From NCBI RefSeq assembly GCF_000347635.1, contig NC_020514.1, positions 186,001-250,000 of the forward strand: a DNA stretch of 64,000 nucleotides, read 5' to 3'. The translations under genes were made by a program, and so were the position numbers. This DNA is from Paraglaciecola psychrophila 170. Lineage in GTDB: Bacteria; Pseudomonadota; Gammaproteobacteria; Enterobacterales; Alteromonadaceae. Position 1 is the stretch's first letter, and every line of letters begins with the position of its first letter. This document shows positions 1-9,681 of the stretch, in pieces. The notes under the pieces are model-generated. The model was given only the letters and a program-made list of their open reading frames with translations. It was not told the DNA's origin and made no database searches.

Positions 1-947
1 TGTATCACAAGGATGATTTCCCAAAAGGTAACGGAAAATCTGGACCTAAAGCTTCTTTGGTCGGACGCAATATAGGCCAAGATTTTAATTCGGTAGATGG
101 TTGGAATATGTATCATGGTGAAACTGTACCCGGGTTTCCTGCTCATCCGCACCGTGGTTTTGAAACCATTACGGTGGTTAATGAAGGGGTAGTTGATCAT
201 GCGGATTCATTGAATGCCGCAGGCCGATACGGTGGCGGTGATACGCAGTGGATGACAGCTGGCAAAGGGGTTCAGCATTCTGAAATGTTCCCATTGGTGA
301 ACGAAGAGCAAGGTAATCCATTGGTGATGTTTCAAATTTGGATTAACCTGCCTGCGAAAAACAAAATAGTAAAACCACATTTTGCCATGCTTTGGGGAAA
401 AGATACCCCCGTTGTGGAATGTGCCGATGTCAAAGGAAAGGTCAGTACAGTTAAAATTATCGCAGGGGAGTTCAATGGGTATCGACCACCTTCACCCCCA
501 CCAGAATCTTGGGCTAATGATCCGGAAAATGGAGTGTGGGTGTGGAATATTAAAATGCCTAGCCATGCTCAATTTACCTTGCCAGCTTCCAGTGCGGGGC
601 TGAACCGTGTGCTGTATTTTTATAAGGGACAAGTAGCGACGGTTCAAACAACGCCGATTAAAACACAACAAGGTGTACATCTAATGTCAGATGCTGAGGT
701 GATATTGCATTCTGGAGATGAAGCATGTGAATTTTTATTGCTTCAAGGTCGCCCAATTGATGAGCCAGTTGCTCGGTATGGTCCATTTGTCATGAATACC
801 GAACTGGAAATTCAACAAGCATTTTCTGATTACCGTAAAGACCAGTTTGGTGGTTGGCCTTGGCCGAATACTGCCCCTGTGCATTTCGATGCCAAAGGAC
901 GTTTTGCAAAACATGCCGACGGCACACTAGAAGAGCCAGATGTTTGA
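1..947 (+). CDS. Pirin family protein (5' end outside the window)
   Basis: Pirin-type bicupin; members bind a metal and include quercetin 2,3-dioxygenases, but most bacterial pirins have no proven substrate. The reading frame is open to the first base of the window (codons from base 3), so the start lies upstream; a TTG at 57 is only an internal codon. The N-terminal cupin carries the pirin metal motifs: His-Pro-His in PAHPHRGFETIT and His-x-Glu in GVQHSEMF. The C-terminal pirin_C part (roughly the last 110 residues, around EVILHSGDEACEFLLLQGRPI) is complete. It converges on the next gene across a strong hairpin. Family assignment is firm; the reaction is not known. Confidence 0.9.
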   Translation, partial: YHKDDFPKGNGKSGPKASLVGRNIGQDFNSVDGWNMYHGETVPGFPAHPHRGFETITVVNEGVVDHADSLNAAGRYGGGDTQWMTAGKGVQHSEMFPLVNEEQGNPLVMFQIWINLPAKNKIVKPHFAMLWGKDTPVVECADVKGKVSTVKIIAGEFNGYRPPSPPPESWANDPENGVWVWNIKMPSHAQFTLPASSAGLNRVLYFYKGQVATVQTTPIKTQQGVHLMSDAEVILHSGDEACEFLLLQGRPIDEPVARYGPFVMNTELEIQQAFSDYRKDQFGGWPWPNTAPVHFDAKGRFAKHADGTLEEPDV

Positions 948-1023
948 TGGACGATGCTGCAGCCCCACTTAAATCAGCTATCTCATCCGTTTTTGACACT
1001 GCCGTTGTGCCTTGCTAAACCCT

Positions 1024-1060
1024 AACAACATTTAAATGAGTTTCTCTTTTAAATGTTGTT
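1024..1060. terminator. Convergent hairpin between pirin and the sugar isomerase
   Basis: Perfect 13-bp inverted repeat (AACAACATTTAAA at 1024-1036, its complement at 1048-1060) with an 11-base loop. It overlaps the 3' end of the minus-strand isomerase gene and lies 77 bases past the pirin stop, so it could serve both convergent genes. The stem is AT-rich and U-rich on both strands. Confidence 0.5.
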
Positions 1061-1850
1061 GCATGAAATTATTTGCAGCCCAAATGTCGGTTAAAGGTTG
1101 ATGGGTACTAGGTTGCACATGAGCGTAGGGAAAGGGGCCAAATTCTGGAGTAATGGTAAAGGTTTTTTGACCTCTATTTTTGGCAAGGTTGATCACTTTT
1201 TGCCATAGATTGACATGATTTTTTAAGTGGCCTGCCCACAGTTCGTCTTGAGGGTTGGTGACCTGAGGCCCTTCTTCAAAACCTACTCGCCCATGAATGT
1301 GATGTACGTGTGGAAAAATAGTGTCCAAACGAGTCAGTTGGTCGCTTAAGTCAGACTCATGCACCACCATCCAATGGCTGATATCCAAATTTAATTTTAA
1401 TTCTGGTAACACTTTGATAATTTTTTCAGTATCGAATGTACTGAACGTGGGTCTAAATCGGTGAGTTTCATGGGTAATGGTAACATTGTATTTTTGTTCG
1501 AGTGTTAAGGCGTTTTCAAATAGACGCAAATTGTCTTCAAGGCTGAAAATATCTCGGCCGGTATGGGAATTAATAAGCACAGGGGAAAACTCAACCGCGC
1601 GCTCAATTTGAGCATTCATGCTTTTGAGATGGGCTTGAACGTTGTCTCCTTGCGTCGCTATTCCGGTAATGATGTTGAGGCCGAGTTCGGCATGGGCTTT
1701 AAGGGTGGTGTCGGTATCAATATCAAAGAAGGGTAAGAACAGTTCGGTACCCTGATAGCCATCGCCAAAACTACGTTTTACTAATTCATTAAAGTCCTGC
1801 TCGTTATTACAGGGTGCTTCCCAAAAAGATTTATGAAAATTAAGTTTCAT
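1032..1850 (-). CDS. Sugar phosphate isomerase/epimerase-like TIM barrel
   Basis: A 272-residue protein of the xylose-isomerase-like TIM-barrel superfamily (AP endonuclease 2 fold). The expected metal ligands are visible in order: Glu in ITHETHR (about 127), Asp in LNLDISHW (about 154), His in HHIHGRVG (about 187) and Glu in TPEFGPF (about 240). Such proteins isomerise or epimerise sugars or sugar acids; the substrate cannot be read from the sequence. No signal peptide, so cytoplasmic. It stands alone, converging on the pirin gene. A second, unrelated-length member of the same superfamily lies broken at 28.0-29.0 kb. Confidence 0.8.
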   Translation of the reverse strand: MKLNFHKSFWEAPCNNEQDFNELVKRSFGDGYQGTELFLPFFDIDTDTTLKAHAELGLNIITGIATQGDNVQAHLKSMNAQIERAVEFSPVLINSHTGRDIFSLEDNLRLFENALTLEQKYNVTITHETHRFRPTFSTFDTEKIIKVLPELKLNLDISHWMVVHESDLSDQLTRLDTIFPHVHHIHGRVGFEEGPQVTNPQDELWAGHLKNHVNLWQKVINLAKNRGQKTFTITPEFGPFPYAHVQPSTHQPLTDIWAANNFMQQHLKEKLI

Positions 1851-1934
1851 TTAGTGTTCTCGCAAATGCAGGCTGCTTGATAGTGAGCAGCGTTGAGGAT
1901 GTGATTTTGTTTTGATTTCATTAGGCCAGTGCGG

Positions 1935-2846
1935 TTAGTCACTTAAGTTGATATTGGTATTTTTACTTAACAAACGATTTAAAACATAATCAAGCATCTG
2001 TTGCTGTTCGGCTAAGTGATTTTCGCCAAAGTTATCGGTTGAACGTTCTGCTTCTATATTGATATAGCGAATACCTGATTTTTGCGCGTAAACCGACAAA
2101 GAGCCGTCGTCTTGTGCTGGATCTGTGACTACTCGAGGATGTTGCAATACGGTGTTCCAGCCACTTTGTTGCAAAGCATTAAAATCCTGGTGCTCGGTAA
2201 CAAAAAACAGATCATCTTCGTCACCGTATTGTTGACTCACAGCCATAATAAATGCAGCGCCATCGGCTAATTTTTGCTGATATTGCAGAATGGATATATT
2301 GCCCATTCCTTGTTTATTATCACCCGAATATCCTTGAGTATTGTTGTGTATAGCTAACCATGCCCGAGAAGATTCTGTGCCTCCCAGTTTACTGATAATA
2401 AGCTTAGCTAGAGCTGCCGAAAGACGCATAGCTCGATGAAATACATAAGTATTAGTTCGCAATGTGGGATTGTGTTTGATGATGTTTTTGCGTCTACCTG
2501 ACTCAGTGAAAATGCGATTAGGATCTATTTCAACTTCAAAAGGCTTAATGTCGAAGCGTATCAGGCGTTTACCGTCTTGGCGCAAGATAACGAACACTCC
2601 ACTACGTTCAATAATTTGTTGGATAACATAATCATTGGCTACATTCTCGTTTTCGTGAGGAGCAAAAAGTGCGAAATTAGAGTTGGTTGAAGCTTGCCCA
2701 ATTACTTCAAGCTTTATGTTGGGCTGTGCAGGGAAAAGGATAATCTGACTGAGAAGGAGAAAAATAAAATTCACGTTGGGCTTATTTACTGACATAAAAG
2801 ATAACAAGTGGAGCGGTAAATTAACAAAATTGGTGTTCTGATACAA
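1935..2846 (-). CDS. Secreted M14-like zinc hydrolase, putative
   Basis: The frame opens at 2846, but the better start is the ATG at 2795 (MSVNKPN...), which gives a short basic N-terminus and a hydrophobic signal segment (NFIFLLLSQIILFPA). The mature part shows an M14-carboxypeptidase-like layout: HxxE in FAPHENENVA, a later His in WLAIHNNTQG, and a Glu near the end in YINIEAE, which would be zinc ligands and catalytic Glu. It resembles N-formylglutamate amidohydrolase/peptidoglycan-amidopeptidase-like proteins of this fold only at motif level. Function is inferred; export is likely. No operon partner is evident. Confidence 0.5.
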   Translation of the reverse strand: MYQNTNFVNLPLHLLSFMSVNKPNVNFIFLLLSQIILFPAQPNIKLEVIGQASTNSNFALFAPHENENVANDYVIQQIIERSGVFVILRQDGKRLIRFDIKPFEVEIDPNRIFTESGRRKNIIKHNPTLRTNTYVFHRAMRLSAALAKLIISKLGGTESSRAWLAIHNNTQGYSGDNKQGMGNISILQYQQKLADGAAFIMAVSQQYGDEDDLFFVTEHQDFNALQQSGWNTVLQHPRVVTDPAQDDGSLSVYAQKSGIRYINIEAERSTDNFGENHLAEQQQMLDYVLNRLLSKNTNINLSD

Positions 2847-3154
2847 AGAAAATCTATTCTTGATTATTTATGCCGTTATATTCACCTAGTTAATGGGTGC
2901 TGCGATCAGATTTTTGCAAATGTCTGCCTAAGAATACGGCTCCACTTCTTAGGAGAGCCAAGTCATCAATAAAATGGTAACTGGGCTGTGCATTATAATG
3001 AGTGTTTTGCGGTGCTTGATTAATCTCACAGTGTTCCCTCGCTGATACATAAAAGTTAATGACCGATATGGATCTTTGTAGGTGTATGTTTGGGCTGAAG
3101 ATCCGTCGCATATTGTCTGCATAATTAGGATGAAGCTACGAAAATACACTTATA

Positions 3155-3829
3155 TTATATAAAGGTAGCTATTTTACAGAGTGGCTTTTTATTTATAGCA
3201 TGGTTTGGGACAGAGGCATCTTCAGCAGGGTAACCCACAATCAATAACATGTAAGGGCGTTCGTTATCTGGACGGTTACATATCTTAGATAAAAAACTCA
3301 TTGGTTTGGGAGTATGGGTGAGGGTTGCCAAGCCAGAGTAATGTAAGGCATTGATGAGAAAACCTGTGGCGATACCTACAGATTCATGCACGTAGTAGTT
3401 GGTTTGTTTATGTCCATCTTCTTGTTCAGTATTTTTTTTGCTGAAAATAGCGATAAGCCAAGGGGCGTGTTCTAGATAGGGTTTATCTGCATCAGTGCCT
3501 AGAGGTTTGAGCGCATCTAACCATTCTTCCCCTCCACGTCCTTCATAAAAACCTCTTTCGTGCGCTTCGGCTTGCTCACGCACTTGCTTTTTGACTGCTT
3601 GTGAATGAATGGCTACAAAATGCCAAGGTTGATGATTGGCCCCATTAGGTGCAGTGCCTGCGGCTTTGATACAATTTTCGATGATAGTTTTAGCCACCTC
3701 ACGGTCACTAAATTTACGAACACTATGGCGACGTTTGATATCAGTATAAAATTGTTTTGACCGCACCAGCATTTCTGCTGGTGGATATTCAATAAAGTCG
3801 TCTAGAGGTGAAGCATGATGATCTTGCAT
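3155..3829 (-). CDS. Iodotyrosine-deiodinase-like nitroreductase flavoprotein
   Basis: FMN-dependent nitroreductase-fold protein of 224 residues. FMN-binding motifs are RRHSVRKFSD (33-42) and APNGANHQPWHF (60-71). The lid region carries Glu91, Tyr95 and Lys116 with exactly the spacing (4 and 21 residues) of the substrate-binding Glu-Tyr-Lys of mammalian iodotyrosine deiodinase, followed by the family's KxYLxxAP. This places it in the IYD-like subfamily, which reductively dehalogenates halotyrosines, rather than with generic nitroreductases. Monocistronic, no signal peptide or membrane segment. The subfamily call rests on seen residues plus knowledge of the IYD family; the natural substrate in a marine bacterium is inferred to be a halotyrosine or similar halophenol. 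Confidence 0.8.
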   Translation of the reverse strand: MQDHHASPLDDFIEYPPAEMLVRSKQFYTDIKRRHSVRKFSDREVAKTIIENCIKAAGTAPNGANHQPWHFVAIHSQAVKKQVREQAEAHERGFYEGRGGEEWLDALKPLGTDADKPYLEHAPWLIAIFSKKNTEQEDGHKQTNYYVHESVGIATGFLINALHYSGLATLTHTPKPMSFLSKICNRPDNERPYMLLIVGYPAEDASVPNHAINKKPLCKIATFI

Positions 3830-3893
3830 TGGGCGTCTCTTCTATTTTTTAGCCACTGTATTTTATCGAGACGCCTTTTGCCAGAAGTTAACT

Positions 3894-5498
3894 TTATGCT
3901 ACCTTCAATGCCGCCTCGCGACTAGATAGATATTCATTGTATGTACCTTGGAAATTAATGATTTCGTGATCAGTAATTTCTATGACGCGAGTGGCCAAAG
4001 ATGAAACAAATTCTCTGTCGTGGCTCACAAATATGAGTGTGCCGTCGAACTTTTTGAGAGCGTTGTTTAAGGCTTCAATCGCTTCCATATCCATATGGTT
4101 AGTGGGTTCGTCCATAATAAGCACATTAATATCTGACATCATTAGCTTGCCAAATAACAGGCGGTTTTTTTCTCCACCTGAGCAAACCTTGGCTTTTTTA
4201 TTAAAGTCGTCAGCGGTAAATAATAAACTACCCAACAAACCGCGCACTGCTAAATCATCGTGTTTTGGGGTACGCCACTGTGACATCCAATCAAACAAAG
4301 TAAGATCAGTGTCGAAGTCAGCAGTGCTGTCTTGTGGGCAATAACCTATGCTGGCATTTTCAGACCATTTCACTACGCCACTAGTGGCTTGTAAATCATC
4401 AATCAAACAACGTAATAGTGTGGTTTTACCTGCGCCATTTTCACCAATGATTGCTAGTTTCGCGCCAGCTTCTAAAATTAAGTCAGCGTTGTTAAATAGC
4501 GGCTTGTCATCAAATTGGTGACTCAGCTGCTCAAGGATCAAAGCCTGACGATGTAATTTTTTGTGCTGTTTAAGCATAATTTTAGGTGTGCGGCGACTGG
4601 ATGATTTGACCTCGTCTAAGGTGATTTTTTCCATTTTCTTGGCACGAGAGGAGGCTTGTTTCGCTTTAGATGCATTAGCCGAGAAACGATTTACAAAAGC
4701 TTGTAGCTCGTCAATTTCGGCACTTTTCTTGGCATTTTCTGTATGTAGTTGTTCTTGGATCAATGATGATGCCGCTTGGTAAGCCTCATAGTTACCAGGA
4801 TAAATACGTAATTCGCCATAATCAATATCTGCCATATGGGTACAGACTGAATTCAAAAAGTGCCTATCGTGTGAAATAATTATCATGGTGCATTTGCGTT
4901 CGTTAAGCACTCCACCAAGCCAATTGATGGTATAGATATCAAGGTTGTTGGTTGGTTCATCTAACAGCAAGATATCTGGATTTGAGAACAATGCTTGGGC
5001 TAATAACACCCGCAGTTTCCAACCGGGTGCTACCTGTGCCATGAGTCCAAAATGGTAGTGCTCGGCGATACCTGCCTGTAATAATATTTCACCGGCTCTA
5101 GATTCTGCTGTGTAGCCGTCCATTTCGGCAAATTGGGTTTCCAACTCTGCCACATGCATACCGTCGGCTTCACTCATTTCTGGTTTTGAGTAGATGGCAT
5201 CGCGCTCTTGTTTAACCTTCCAAAGCTTAGCATCACCCATGATCACGGTGTCGACTACCGTGTATCCTTCAAAGGCAAACTGGTCTTGGCTTAGTGTGCC
5301 GACTTTGTCGCCAGGAGTAATCGACACATTACCGGCGCTTGGCACTAAGTCGCCACTGAGAATTTTCATAAATGTGGATTTACCACAGCCGTTAGCACCA
5401 ATCAGTCCATAGCGATTGCCGTGGCCAAATTTAGCCGAGATGTTTTCAAACAAAGGCGCAGCGCCAAATTGCATGGTGATATTTGCAGTAGAAATCAA
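3894..5498 (-). CDS. ybiT: ABC-F family ATPase, YbiT type
   Basis: A 534-residue cytoplasmic protein with two ABC ATPase domains and no membrane segments, the ABC-F architecture of translation factors that act in the ribosomal E site. Domain 1: Walker [10 protein letters not shown] (34-42) and Walker [12 protein letters not shown]. The inter-domain linker is long and Lys/Ala-rich (the arm and P-site-tRNA interaction motif region). Domain 2: Walker [10 protein letters not shown], signature CSGGEKNR and Walker [12 protein letters not shown]. Length and N-terminus ([12 protein letters not shown]) match YbiT best among the four E. coli ABC-F proteins. Single gene; transcribed away from the acylase gene. 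Confidence 0.88.
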   Translation of the reverse strand: MISTANITMQFGAAPLFENISAKFGHGNRYGLIGANGCGKSTFMKILSGDLVPSAGNVSITPGDKVGTLSQDQFAFEGYTVVDTVIMGDAKLWKVKQERDAIYSKPEMSEADGMHVAELETQFAEMDGYTAESRAGEILLQAGIAEHYHFGLMAQVAPGWKLRVLLAQALFSNPDILLLDEPTNNLDIYTINWLGGVLNERKCTMIIISHDRHFLNSVCTHMADIDYGELRIYPGNYEAYQAASSLIQEQLHTENAKKSAEIDELQAFVNRFSANASKAKQASSRAKKMEKITLDEVKSSSRRTPKIMLKQHKKLHRQALILEQLSHQFDDKPLFNNADLILEAGAKLAIIGENGAGKTTLLRCLIDDLQATSGVVKWSENASIGYCPQDSTADFDTDLTLFDWMSQWRTPKHDDLAVRGLLGSLLFTADDFNKKAKVCSGGEKNRLLFGKLMMSDINVLIMDEPTNHMDMEAIEALNNALKKFDGTLIFVSHDREFVSSLATRVIEITDHEIINFQGTYNEYLSSREAALKVA

Positions 5499-5703
5499 AA
5501 GTAGGTCGTCCAGAATTAAAAATTAATCGATATGTTTGCCAAGCGGCTCTGTGCCATCGGGTAAACAAAGGCCGCGCATTATACGGAAATGTGACGCTAA
5601 AGTCGAGTCTAATTGATGATTATTTATACAGACTGGTATAATTGTACTTCTTATAAACTGCTTGGTAGCATTATCACGCACATAAATTTCTAATGGATTG
5701 TAT

Positions 5704-7884
5704 ATGACTCTTAGCTTTAATTTAAAATCGGTTGTTGTGGTGGTGTTCATACTTTTAGTATCTGCATGCTCATCACCACCGGTTATTAGCGAAATCGATC
5801 GTTTGACTGCCAGAGCAGAGCGAGTTGAAATTATTCGCGACGATTTTGGGGTGCCACATATCTACGGCAAGACAGATGCAGACGCGGTATTTGGTTTGCT
5901 GTATGCCCAAGCAGAAGATGATTTTAAGCGGGTAGAGCGAAATTATATTTGGGCCATCGGTAGACTGGCAGAAGTGGAAGGCGAAAAAGCATTGTACAGT
6001 GACTTGCGGGCGCGTTTATTTATGTCTGTCGAACAAGCAAAGTTAGATTATCAAAATTCTCCAGCAGCACTTAAAGCGCTATGTGAAGCTTTTGCTGATG
6101 GTCTTAATTATTATCTCGCTACTCATCCAAACGTCAAACCCGCTTTGCTGACAAAGTTTGAACCTTGGATGCCGATGTTTTTTTCTGAAGGTTCAATTGG
6201 CGGCGATATTGAACAAATCTCAGAGAAAGGGGTGGCAGCCTTTTATGGCGACAGAGCGGATCATTTAAATACGCCAGATTTAGCTATGGTTGAGCCAAGT
6301 GGTTCAAATGGGTTTGCTATTTCAGGTAAGTTGACAAAATCCGGTGATGCCATGTTATTGATTAATCCACATACTTCTTTTTACTTTAGACCAGAAGTAC
6401 ATGTGGTTAGTGAAGAAGGGTTAAACGCCTACGGGGCAGTAACGTGGGGGCAATTTTTTGTGTATCAGGGATTTAACCAGAAAAATGGTTGGATGCACAC
6501 TTCGACCCGTGTAGATTTTATGGATGAATATCTTGAAACCATTATAGAACGTGGCGAAGATTTATATTATCTATACGAAGGTGAGGAATTGCAGGTTGAT
6601 ACCACAAACATAACCTTGAAGTACCGCGATGCAGACACGTATAAATTTAAAACCTTCCCTACTTTTAGCACTCATCATGGGCCAGTAACGCATATGGTGA
6701 ATGGGCAATGGGTAACAACAAGGATAAATTGGGATCCCGTCAATGCCTTACAGCAGTCATTTACCCGAACAAAAACAGCTAACCATGCCGAATTTCGGGC
6801 TATGATGGATATACGTACCAACTCATCTAACAACACCGTTTATGCCGATGCTGATGGCAATATCGCTTATTATCACGGTAATTTTATCCCCAAACGTGAT
6901 CCTAGTTTTGATTATTCACAGCCAGTGAATGGTTCCATCAAAAACACAGACTGGACTGGCTTACACACAGTAGATGAAACCATTAGTATTCTTAACCCTG
7001 CTAATGGTTGGATCCAAAACGCTAACTCCACTCCCTTTACTGCTGCGGGTGAATTCAGTCCTAAAGTGGAAGACTACCCAACTTATATGGCTCCAGATCC
7101 TGAAAATTTCAGAGGCATACATGCGGTTCAAGTACTAACAGGTCAATCTGACTTTACCTTAGATAAGTTAATTGAGGTGGCTTATGACCCATATTTACCA
7201 GGATTCAAAACGCTTATAACAGGTCTTATTGATGCGTATGACAAATCACGTAAGCCGCTTAGAGCTTTAGATGAACCTATTAATGTGCTGCGCCAATGGG
7301 ATTACCGAGTATCTGTGGATTCTGTTGCTATGTCTTTGGCACATTATTACGGCATGCAATATTTGGCTGAAGGTAAGCGTCCTGATGATAAAAGCTTTAT
7401 GCAAATAATTGAACATTTTGGTAATGGCTCGCTGCGCTCAGAGAAATTAACAATCTTTGATTCGGCAGTAGAAAAGCTGACTGCAGATTTTGGGCAGTGG
7501 AATACTCTTTGGGGTGACATCAACCGATTGCAGAGGCTTACAGGCGATATAGATTTGCCTGTAGATGATACACAACCGAGTATTCCAATCGGCATGGCAT
7601 CAGGGCGCTGGGGTGCATTAGCTGCTTTTGGAGCGCGTAGTGTCAATGGCAGTAAAAAACTTTATGGCTACCGTGGCAATAGTTTTGTGGCTGTGGTGGA
7701 ATTTGGCGATAAAGTAAAAGCGAAATCGTTATTGGCCGGCGGCCAAAGTGGCGATCCAACATCAGCGCATTTTTATGACCAGGCCAAGCGTTATGCTGAG
7801 CGGCAGTTTAAAGATGTGGCTTTTTATAAGGATGATGTTTTGGAACGAGCGGTTGAAAGATATCGACCTGGTTACCGCGAGTAG
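5704..7884 (+). CDS. Penicillin/AHL acylase family lipoprotein
   Basis: Ntn-hydrolase precursor of the penicillin amidase family (PvdQ, AHL acylase and cephalosporin acylase relatives). The frame could open with TTG at 5698, but the ATG at 5704 gives a clean lipoprotein signal: hydrophobic VVVVVFILL, then lipobox VSAC with Cys22. A spacer follows, then SGSNGFAIS, in which the Ser (about residue 201) would be the new N-terminus and nucleophile after self-cleavage; the beta chain runs to about residue 726. Such enzymes hydrolyse the amide of acylated amines, including N-acyl homoserine lactones. Membrane-anchored periplasmic location is inferred. The substrate is unknown; quorum-signal or acyl-peptide hydrolysis are both possible. 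Confidence 0.85.
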   Translation: MTLSFNLKSVVVVVFILLVSACSSPPVISEIDRLTARAERVEIIRDDFGVPHIYGKTDADAVFGLLYAQAEDDFKRVERNYIWAIGRLAEVEGEKALYSDLRARLFMSVEQAKLDYQNSPAALKALCEAFADGLNYYLATHPNVKPALLTKFEPWMPMFFSEGSIGGDIEQISEKGVAAFYGDRADHLNTPDLAMVEPSGSNGFAISGKLTKSGDAMLLINPHTSFYFRPEVHVVSEEGLNAYGAVTWGQFFVYQGFNQKNGWMHTSTRVDFMDEYLETIIERGEDLYYLYEGEELQVDTTNITLKYRDADTYKFKTFPTFSTHHGPVTHMVNGQWVTTRINWDPVNALQQSFTRTKTANHAEFRAMMDIRTNSSNNTVYADADGNIAYYHGNFIPKRDPSFDYSQPVNGSIKNTDWTGLHTVDETISILNPANGWIQNANSTPFTAAGEFSPKVEDYPTYMAPDPENFRGIHAVQVLTGQSDFTLDKLIEVAYDPYLPGFKTLITGLIDAYDKSRKPLRALDEPINVLRQWDYRVSVDSVAMSLAHYYGMQYLAEGKRPDDKSFMQIIEHFGNGSLRSEKLTIFDSAVEKLTADFGQWNTLWGDINRLQRLTGDIDLPVDDTQPSIPIGMASGRWGALAAFGARSVNGSKKLYGYRGNSFVAVVEFGDKVKAKSLLAGGQSGDPTSAHFYDQAKRYAERQFKDVAFYKDDVLERAVERYRPGYRE

Positions 7885-8700
7885 TTTGAATATCTATTGT
7901 TACTTGTTGAAATAGAGTGTTATGACAAAATTATTATCAAATTTGATATGTTGTAATATTTTACCATACGTTCTGTAGTCATGATGTTATTGGTGCCTGT
8001 TATTTTTTTGGTGCAAGCTAACCATCTACAAATTGCTGAAAGCTTGGCTAAATCCATATGTTATTCTCGATACCCATTTAGAGCTTGCAACATTTGTTGA
8101 GGTATAACGTGCTGGGTTTTCAAAGTGCGTCAAATGTTTTAGGTCCTGAGTTTGCTGCTATTGAAGGAAACAAACTATATATGGAGATTGCCGATCAAAG
8201 TCGGCAACTTGAACTGACCGGCTTTAATTAATTTAAAAAAAGTAACCGTTCATTCCTTTTTTGCTTCAACACGCTACAGTGCTGGTTTGAAATATTTGAC
8301 ACTCAAGAAATAATTTAACCAAACCCCTGGCAAATACGTTTCGTCAGGGCGTTACGAAGCATTGAAAGTAAAATATAACTTTTAAATTATTCTTCCCATC
8401 ATTAAGCGATTTCTCATTTATTAACAAACGTAGATTTATTTAATGTTTGTTTTCGCCTTAACATTAACTCTTTTGTCCCTAATAATCCGCATACCTTGAG
8501 TGAGTTGCTCAAGAATGGCCTCCACTGGATGTTGGCACGCTGCTCCTACTATAATAGCAACACATTGCAGTTAGATTGATTATCTAAAAGTTATAAAATC
8601 AGAATGCTGTAATAAAACTTACAACCCCTGCAGGTTAATCTTTAAACTTTATATATTTGAAGCTGTTGAAGTGGTTATTCTGGTTAGGTAAATGTATTTA
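7885..8700. other. Long non-coding gap with short open fragments
   Basis: No complete gene seen. Three short open stretches in three successive plus frames (7981-8097 starting MMLLVPVIFLVQANH, 8060-8107 ending LELATFVEV, and 8109-8231 ending in DQSRQLELTGFN) could be one small secreted-protein gene broken by frameshifts, but I cannot name the family. The remaining 470 bases show nothing I can support. Confidence 0.25.
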
Positions 8701-9681
8701 TTACTGGCTAAATTTAGCTCCAAGCGTCTCATAAATAAGTCTTGCTGCCAGCTTTGCGGTTCTGTTATCAATATCATAAGTGGGATTCATTTCAGCAATA
8801 TCTGCAAGCCCCCAGTTATAGTGAAAAACAGATTCTGACTTAGCTATCCAATGCAGCATGTTAATGACAAATTCTACTGAAATACCCAAAGCACTCGGTG
8901 CACTAACGCCAGGTGCAATATGTGGCGGAAATGCATCAAGGCACACCGTGACATAAAGTTCGTCTACTGCTTTTAACATCGGTGTAATACACTTTTTAGC
9001 CGTCTCGGGCTCACAATCAATATCCAGTAGATATTGTGTTTTAGTGTGCGTGGCATAATTAAATAATGCTGCCGTATTTGACGATGAAGCTACGCCTAAG
9101 CAGGCATAATGAAAAGGCTGATGGTGAGCTTGGCAATATTCAGCAATCTGCCTAAAAGGAGTACCTGAACTGGTTTGTTTCGCAGGATTACGTAGGTCAA
9201 AGTGGGCATCAAAATTAATGATGCCAATTTTTTTGTTGGTGTTAGCAGCAAGATGCTGAACCAAACCTTGGTAACTGCCCCAAGCAATTTCGTGTCCGCC
9301 ACCTAAGCCAATCACAAATGAATTTTCACCTAGGCTCTTGGCGATTTGCTGGGCATATTGAGTTTGGGCATCGGCCAAATGAGTTGCAGCAACGATATTG
9401 CCTGCATCCCTTACATCACAATCTGCATGCCAAGCTAAGTTAGCTAGTGCATTACGTATGACATTTGGACCTTTGGCTGCTCCAACCCTGCCTTTATTAG
9501 CGGCCACACCTAAATCACATTCAAAACCAAGCAGACTGCAACTATTGGTTGGTTGAATATTATCCATCACCTGATGCCATCGCAGTCCGTTTTGATCCTC
9601 TTCAGTATCTTCACGGCCTTGCCAATGGTAGGTTTTTTCTAAGGTAGTCACAATGCTTAGCACTCCCTTCCAGCGAACCAC
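8701..9681 (-). CDS. hutG: Formimidoylglutamase
   Basis: Arginase/ureohydrolase-family enzyme for the last step of histidine degradation, splitting N-formimino-glutamate to glutamate and formamide. The manganese-binding motifs are present in order: GGGHEIAWG, NFDAHFDLR and VCLDAFPPHIAPGVSAP. The ATG at 9681 overlaps the end of hutI by 25 bases; a GTG at 9651, eleven bases after the AAGGGAG ribosome site, would begin the protein at TTLEKTYHW and fits the usual HutG N-terminus better. Last gene of the hutIG operon. The product is cytoplasmic. Confidence in the function is high because the whole pathway is present around it. Confidence 0.93.
   Translation of the reverse strand: MVRWKGVLSIVTTLEKTYHWQGREDTEEDQNGLRWHQVMDNIQPTNSCSLLGFECDLGVAANKGRVGAAKGPNVIRNALANLAWHADCDVRDAGNIVAATHLADAQTQYAQQIAKSLGENSFVIGLGGGHEIAWGSYQGLVQHLAANTNKKIGIINFDAHFDLRNPAKQTSSGTPFRQIAEYCQAHHQPFHYACLGVASSSNTAALFNYATHTKTQYLLDIDCEPETAKKCITPMLKAVDELYVTVCLDAFPPHIAPGVSAPSALGISVEFVINMLHWIAKSESVFHYNWGLADIAEMNPTYDIDNRTAKLAARLIYETLGAKFSQ

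Noticed and set aside
2890..3149. Two overlapping minus-strand frames of 66-73 codons
   Set aside because: No ribosome site, no recognisable domain and they overlap each other; treated as chance frames.
8109..8231. Possible remnant of a metal-related secreted protein (GFQSASNVLGPEF...LTGFN)
   Set aside because: Weak resemblance to small periplasmic families only; frame breaks and short length prevent an assignment.
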